A DNA stretch of 8,347 nucleotides from CAZESS01 sp964414415 (GTDB taxonomy: Archaea; Thermoplasmatota; E2; UBA202; DSCA01). The position numbers and the translations under genes are program-made. A model generated the notes under the pieces. The model saw only the letters and a list, made by a program, of their open reading frames with translations. It was not told the origin of the DNA and did no database searches. Positions 5,949-8,347 of the stretch are shown piece by piece. Positions within the stretch are counted from its first letter, which is position 1. Each line of letters opens with the position of its first letter. Location of the stretch: NCBI GenBank assembly GCA_964414415.1, contig CAYPWJ010000037.1, positions 1 through 8,347 of the forward strand. The letters are read 5' to 3'.

Positions 5949-6017
5949 TTATGGGAATGAATACAAGAGGGTCATCCGAACGGTGACGATTAACTGGAGC
6001 GATGACCCATAGAAGAG
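5949..6017 (+). other. tRNA-Trp intron with bulge-helix-bulge splice site
   Basis: A 69-base intron defined by a bulge-helix-bulge. The 3' bulge is AGA at 6016-6018. The 4-base central helix pairs 5943-5946 (CTCC) with 6012-6015 (GAAG), with one C-A mismatch. The 5' bulge is AGT at 5947-5949. The inner helix pairs 5950-5955 (TATGGG) with 6006-6011 (CCCATA). Cutting after the second base of each bulge, as the archaeal splicing endonuclease does, gives exactly these ends and restores a standard tRNA. The inner helix also serves as the terminal stem of the box C/D element inside. Confidence 0.93.
5957..6005 (+). ncRNA. Intron-encoded box C/D guide RNA targeting its own tRNA-Trp
   Basis: The order is box C ATGAATA (5957-5963; 5 of 7 to RTGATGA), a 12-base spacer (5964-5975), box D' CCGA (5976-5979), a 3-base gap, box C' GTGACGA (5983-5989; 6 of 7), a 12-base spacer (5990-6001), and box D ATGA (6002-6005). 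Both spacers have the 12-base length typical of archaeal guides. TAACTGGAGC (5991-6000) pairs perfectly with 5942-5951, and the fifth base before box D (G5997) falls on C5945, tRNA position 34. In the first spacer GGGTC (5969-5973) pairs with GACCC (6017-6021), and the fifth base before D' (G5971) falls on C6019, position 39. Archaeal tRNA-Trp introns are known to guide 2'-O-methylation of C34 and U39. The terminal stem 5950-5955/6006-6011 completes the kink-turn. The boxes are degenerate, but the two N+5 hits make chance unlikely. Confidence 0.88.
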
Positions 6018-6075
6018 ACCCGCTGATCTGGGTTCAAATCCCAGTGCTCCCATCTCCCTCCAGCGGAGCGATAGC

Positions 6076-6291
6076 ATGCAAGAAAACATGATACAGAAAA
6101 CCATTCGGAATCCAAAGGCAATCGTGTCCCTCGTGACGGTGCTCGCCGGCGTCATATTCTACCTGGGCTGGAACATCACCTACGGCGCCTGGATGGATAT
6201 CGGCATTTACTCCCCCACCATTGTCTTGGTCTCCCTCGGCGTTGCAGGCTGGCTCATCGCAACCATGCCCGACACGGAGGGCGAGAAATGA
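6076..6291 (+). CDS. Small two-helix membrane protein, first gene of the tRNA-linked cassette
   Basis: A 71-residue protein I do not recognise. Two hydrophobic segments are visible, at about 15-33 (AIVSLVTVLAGVIFYLGW) and 43-63 (IGIYSPTIVLVSLGVAGWLIA). They are joined by a short loop, with a basic N-terminus and an acidic tail (PDTEGEK). That pattern suggests a helical hairpin with both ends in the cytoplasm. GGAG at 6065-6068, seven bases before the ATG, supports the start. There is no TATA box in the 23 bases after the tRNA, so the mRNA probably comes from processing of a tRNA-mRNA transcript. It overlaps the next gene by ATGA. Confidence 0.8.
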   Translation: MQENMIQKTIRNPKAIVSLVTVLAGVIFYLGWNITYGAWMDIGIYSPTIVLVSLGVAGWLIATMPDTEGEK

Positions 6292-6713
6292 AGCGGCCTG
6301 CAATGCGCCACCTCGTGCCGCTCATTGCGGCAGGCCTCCTGCTGCTGGGTACCGGAGCCACAGTCTACGTCCAGTCATTTCAGCAGCAGGAACCGACCGG
6401 CGTCGTCACCGTCAACGGCGTCGACGTCACCTACGAGGAGCTCGTCGACACCTACCCGGAAACCACCATCACCGGATACGACGACAAAAACTACACCGGC
6501 GTCGCCATGACTGACGTGCTGGCCCATGCAAACGTGGCGGAGCCAGCAGCGCATTCCTACAAATTCGTTGGCGCAGACGGTTACTCCAAGCAGGTCAAAT
6601 GGAAACACGTCCAGCATTGCATCCTCGTTGGCGCAGACGGCAAACGAGTCATATTCAGCGGGTTGCCCAAGCAGTCATGGGTGAGAGACCTGATAGAAAT
6701 AACGGTGATATAA
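6288..6713 (+). CDS. Membrane-anchored small domain resembling the sulfite-oxidase Moco fold
   Basis: A 141-residue protein with an N-terminal hydrophobic segment (about 9-29) that is a signal anchor without a lipobox, placing the rest outside the membrane. The outer domain follows the small oxidoreductase molybdopterin-binding (SUOX-like) pattern: GVVTVNGVDVTYEELVD (38-54), a GVAMTDVLAHANV segment (71-83) where the family has GVPLxxLLxxAGV, YKFVGADGYSKQV (91-103), and a C-terminal ILVGADGKRVIFSGLPKQSWVRDLIEITV. The usual cofactor-binding cysteine loop of full enzymes is absent. H107, H110 and C111 (KHVQHC) are candidate ligand residues. Such short forms probably bind something other than Moco, or act as partners. 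The start is set by GGAGG at 6276-6280 and overlaps the previous stop. The next gene follows after 2 bases. Fold assignment is moderate and the function unknown. Confidence 0.75.
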   Translation: MKRPAMRHLVPLIAAGLLLLGTGATVYVQSFQQQEPTGVVTVNGVDVTYEELVDTYPETTITGYDDKNYTGVAMTDVLAHANVAEPAAHSYKFVGADGYSKQVKWKHVQHCILVGADGKRVIFSGLPKQSWVRDLIEITVI

Positions 6714-6715
6714 CC

Positions 6716-7360
6716 ATGAACAAAAATCTTCGACTGGTCGCAGGAATCATCCTGTTCGGCTCCATCTGGGGGCTGCTCGAATGTGCACTCGGCGACGCGC
6801 TGCACGGCACCATGCTGCCCGCCGGCGCCATCATGACCGGCCTGGTCGGTTTTGGTCTCATGGCCGCAACCCGGATTATGTACCGGCAGCCCGGCATGCA
6901 GCTCGGCATGGGTGCGCTGGCCGGTGCCCTGAAGTACATGCATCCCGTCGGCGGCTGCATGATATGCTCGGCGATTGCCATCGCCGTTGAAGGCGTCGTG
7001 TTCGAGGCGCTCTGGCGCAGTCCACGGCTCCGCATGAACCGTCTCGACAGCCCATCGATGCGCGTCGGCATGGGCGTTATCTCCGGTTATGCAATGTACG
7101 GCGTCGGCTACATCACGACCCAGATATTGACCCCTGTTGCTGCAGGCGGAACACTAATAGCGAGCGACCTCCTCCCGCTGGTTCCCCGTATGCTCTCCTA
7201 CGCGACGGTGGCCGGCCTGCTTGCCGGGGCGACGCTGCCGGCGTTGCTCGCAGCACCGGTACACCTGTCCGAGCGGGTTCCATCCCTACGGCGAGCGGTC
7301 TACTATCCCGCTGCCTCGCTCATCTCCCTGTGCTGCTGGATCGGCATCCTGCTGTTATGA
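6716..7360 (+). CDS. Polytopic membrane protein with HPVGGCxxC motif, unknown family
   Basis: A 214-residue, very hydrophobic protein with about six or seven helices (roughly 7-24, 35-52, 62-74, 82-99, 115-135, 158-180, 195-214). Polar residues inside or next to helices stand out: E22, D27 and H30 (LLECALGDALHG), then H76, C81, C84 and E92 (HPVGGCMICSAIAIAVEG). They could line a site for a metal, haem or thiol-bearing ligand. The size and helix count are like the substrate-binding subunits of ECF-type transporters, but I see no family signature and offer this only as an analogy. The ATG at 6716 was preferred because GGTGAT (6704-6709) precedes it and upstream in-frame codons lie inside the previous gene. 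The stop overlaps the next start as ATGA. The gene is probably translationally coupled at both ends. Confidence 0.8.
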   Translation: MNKNLRLVAGIILFGSIWGLLECALGDALHGTMLPAGAIMTGLVGFGLMAATRIMYRQPGMQLGMGALAGALKYMHPVGGCMICSAIAIAVEGVVFEALWRSPRLRMNRLDSPSMRVGMGVISGYAMYGVGYITTQILTPVAAGGTLIASDLLPLVPRMLSYATVAGLLAGATLPALLAAPVHLSERVPSLRRAVYYPAASLISLCCWIGILLL

Positions 7361-7866
7361 GGATCCTGTTTACGGGCAGGCGTGACAGCGGAAAGAGCAC
7401 GTTTCTGTATGAGCTGTCGGCATCGCTCGACCTGGCGTGCGGCGGCGTCATCTCGCTCCCGGTCATGCGGGATGGCGACAAGAGAGGCATGGACGCCCTC
7501 GACGTCGCCACCGGAAGGCGGGTGTCGCTGGCCCGACTGGATGGCGCGGGTATCCCCGTCGGCCGCTACCGGCTGCGGCGGGACGGCATCACGCATGCCA
7601 GACAGGCTATCTACCGCGGCGCCATGACCCGGCCGTTCACCATCGTTGACGAGCTCGGCCCGCTTGAATTGCGCGGTGCCGGCCTGTTGCCCGCGGCTCG
7701 CTTCGCTCTCCGGCATGCGCCGCACGTCGTCGTCGTTGTCCGGCAGCGGCTGGCTGACAGGGTTGCCGCGATGCCCTGGCATTTTTACCGGGCGGCAAAC
7801 CGGGAGGAAATGAAACAGTTGGCGGCGCGATGTATCGCAAACTATAACAGCAGCCGTCGCATTTAA
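7357..7866 (+). CDS. THEP1-like P-loop NTPase
   Basis: A 169-residue protein of the THEP1-type nucleoside-triphosphatase family. Walker A is GRRDSGKST (7-15). GGVISLPVMRDGDKRGMDALDVATG (29-53) matches the family's GxxxPxxRxxGxRxGFxxxDxxTG region. VGRYRL follows at 68-73, and FTIVDELGPLEL (94-105) is the Walker B plus the characteristic DExGPxEL. The start at 7357, not an earlier ATG, puts Walker A at the very N-terminus as usual and gives an ATGA overlap with the membrane gene. The family hydrolyses NTPs in vitro; physiological roles are poorly defined. Being last in a cassette of membrane and extracytoplasmic proteins, it may supply or regulate energy use by that system, but it lacks the signature of an ABC ATPase. 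The herA promoter appears to lie in its final codons. Confidence 0.88.
   Translation: MRILFTGRRDSGKSTFLYELSASLDLACGGVISLPVMRDGDKRGMDALDVATGRRVSLARLDGAGIPVGRYRLRRDGITHARQAIYRGAMTRPFTIVDELGPLELRGAGLLPAARFALRHAPHVVVVVRQRLADRVAAMPWHFYRAANREEMKQLAARCIANYNSSRRI
7842..7847 (+). promoter_or_regulatory. Possible TATA element for herA
   Basis: CTATAA, in an A-rich context, is centred about 28 bases before the herA ATG, inside the last codons of the NTPase gene. herA has no Shine-Dalgarno, so a leaderless mRNA from here is plausible. Read-through from the cassette, 6 bases upstream, is the alternative. Confidence 0.42.
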
Positions 7867-7872
7867 CGAACG

Positions 7873-8347
7873 ATGCAGGAGCGGATCGGGACCATCTACG
7901 GTGACACCACCTCGACGTCGTTCACGTTTGCGTCAGCCCAGCAGATAAAGCGGCTTGACTACGTCTACGTGGAATACGAGGGAAAGCAGGTGCTCGCCCA
8001 GGTCAGCAAGGTCAAACGCGTCTCCGACGTCTCGTTCGAGCGCGGGCTCTCGGGCAACGCCCAGCAGGAGGAACAGAAGATATCCGCGACGGCGGACGTC
8101 ATCGGCTACCGGGGCTCACGTGGCCTCAGCGTCCCGCGTTCGCCGCTCCGGCAGGGCAGCCCGGTCTACCAGGCCAGCGAGGAGGTCGTCCGGGGGGTGC
8201 TCGGCCTGCCGGAGGAGGGCGCCTACGTCGGCCGCCTCAAGGACATGGACATCCCCGTCTACCTTGACATCAACGCCCTGCTGCAAAAGCACATCGCGGT
8301 GCTGGCGAAGAGCGGCAGCGGCAAGAGCTACACCGTCGGCGTCATCG
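7873..8347 (+). CDS. herA: HerA-type hexameric DNA helicase/ATPase, N-terminal part (runs off the window)
   Basis: The first 158 codons, with no stop before the window ends. Residues 1-55 (IGTIYGDTTSTSFTFAS, then YVYVEYEGKQVLAQVSKVKRV) are the HAS-barrel that begins HerA proteins. DVIGYRG (75-81), PLRQGSPVYQA (91-101), and GAYVGRLKDMDIPVYLDINALLQKHIAVLAKSGSGKSYTVGV (116-157) lead into the FtsK/HerA-like ATPase core. Walker A is AKSGSGKS (145-152). HerA is a hexameric motor that works with the NurA nuclease and Mre11-Rad50 in DNA end resection. None of those partners is visible, so any operon with nurA would lie further right. The start at 7873 fits the family N-terminus and the TATA spacing. 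Walker B, the arginine finger and the C-terminal brace are outside the window. Confidence 0.92.
   Translation, partial: MQERIGTIYGDTTSTSFTFASAQQIKRLDYVYVEYEGKQVLAQVSKVKRVSDVSFERGLSGNAQQEEQKISATADVIGYRGSRGLSVPRSPLRQGSPVYQASEEVVRGVLGLPEEGAYVGRLKDMDIPVYLDINALLQKHIAVLAKSGSGKSYTVGVI

Larger units (their letters stand above)
5911..6052 (+). tRNA. tRNA-Trp (CCA) with intron
   Basis: The exons are 5911-5948 and 6018-6052, 73 bases when joined. The acceptor stem is GGGAGCA (5911-5917) with TGCTCCC (6045-6051), discriminator A 6052, and CCA is not encoded. The D-arm has three pairs (GTG with CAT, one G-U) and the loop AACCAGGGA. The anticodon stem is GCGGG (5938-5942) with CCCGC (6019-6023). The anticodon CCA is at 5945-5947, flanked by T33 and G37. 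The T-arm is CTGGG-TTCAAAT-CCCAG (6028-6044). The intron follows position 37, the canonical archaeal site. The first protein gene of the downstream cassette begins 23 bases after the tRNA, with no promoter between them. Confidence 0.97.

Noticed and set aside
5949..6155. A 68-codon minus-strand open frame across the tRNA-Trp intron and exon 2
   Set aside because: It overlaps a complete tRNA structure and the start of a supported + strand gene, and has no domain.

Overview
The window is archaeal and most likely euryarchaeal. It encodes a TFIIB-type initiation factor, a HerA hexameric ATPase and a stand-alone-type 3'-phosphoesterase domain. Most genes have a TATA box about 25-30 bases before a leaderless start. 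A tRNA-Trp gene carries an archaeal bulge-helix-bulge intron. The DNA is GC-rich, and the secreted WNRTYGG-repeat protein is of a type common in methanogens and relatives. I cannot fix the order; a high-GC methanogen or a member of Thermoplasmatota would both fit.

Left part (1-2451, all +): the C-terminal end of a 3'-phosphoesterase (PE) domain protein; a small leaderless gene for an SNase-like protein that has lost its catalytic residues; then a two-gene operon with an exported double-domain SagB-type nitroreductase and an unrecognised acidic 122-residue protein. Middle part (2457-5762, all -): a DUF599-type membrane protein, a secreted propeller-like repeat protein with a C-terminal beta-rich module, and tfb. 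The + and - blocks converge with only 5 bases between stop codons (2451/2457).

Right part (5763-8347, all +): tfb and tRNA-Trp(CCA) diverge from a shared 148-base intergenic region. The 69-base tRNA intron is itself a box C/D 2'-O-methylation guide aimed at its own host tRNA. One 12-base spacer places its N+5 base on C34, the other on nucleotide 39. That nucleotide is C here, where the described archaeal cases have U, and the guide base matches the change. Twenty-three bases after the tRNA begins a tight four-gene cassette with ATGA overlaps and a 2-base gap: a small two-helix membrane protein, a membrane-anchored small domain resembling the sulfite-oxidase Moco fold, a polytopic membrane protein with a HPVGGCxxC motif, and a THEP1-like NTPase. 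No promoter is visible between tRNA and cassette, so they are probably co-transcribed. herA follows with its own TATA-like element inside the end of the NTPase gene, and runs off the window.

The best candidates for something new are the tRNA-linked four-gene cassette, whose composition suggests an NTPase-assisted membrane system handling an unknown ligand or cofactor; the fused SagB pseudo-dimer with split FMN motifs; and the self-targeting guide intron.
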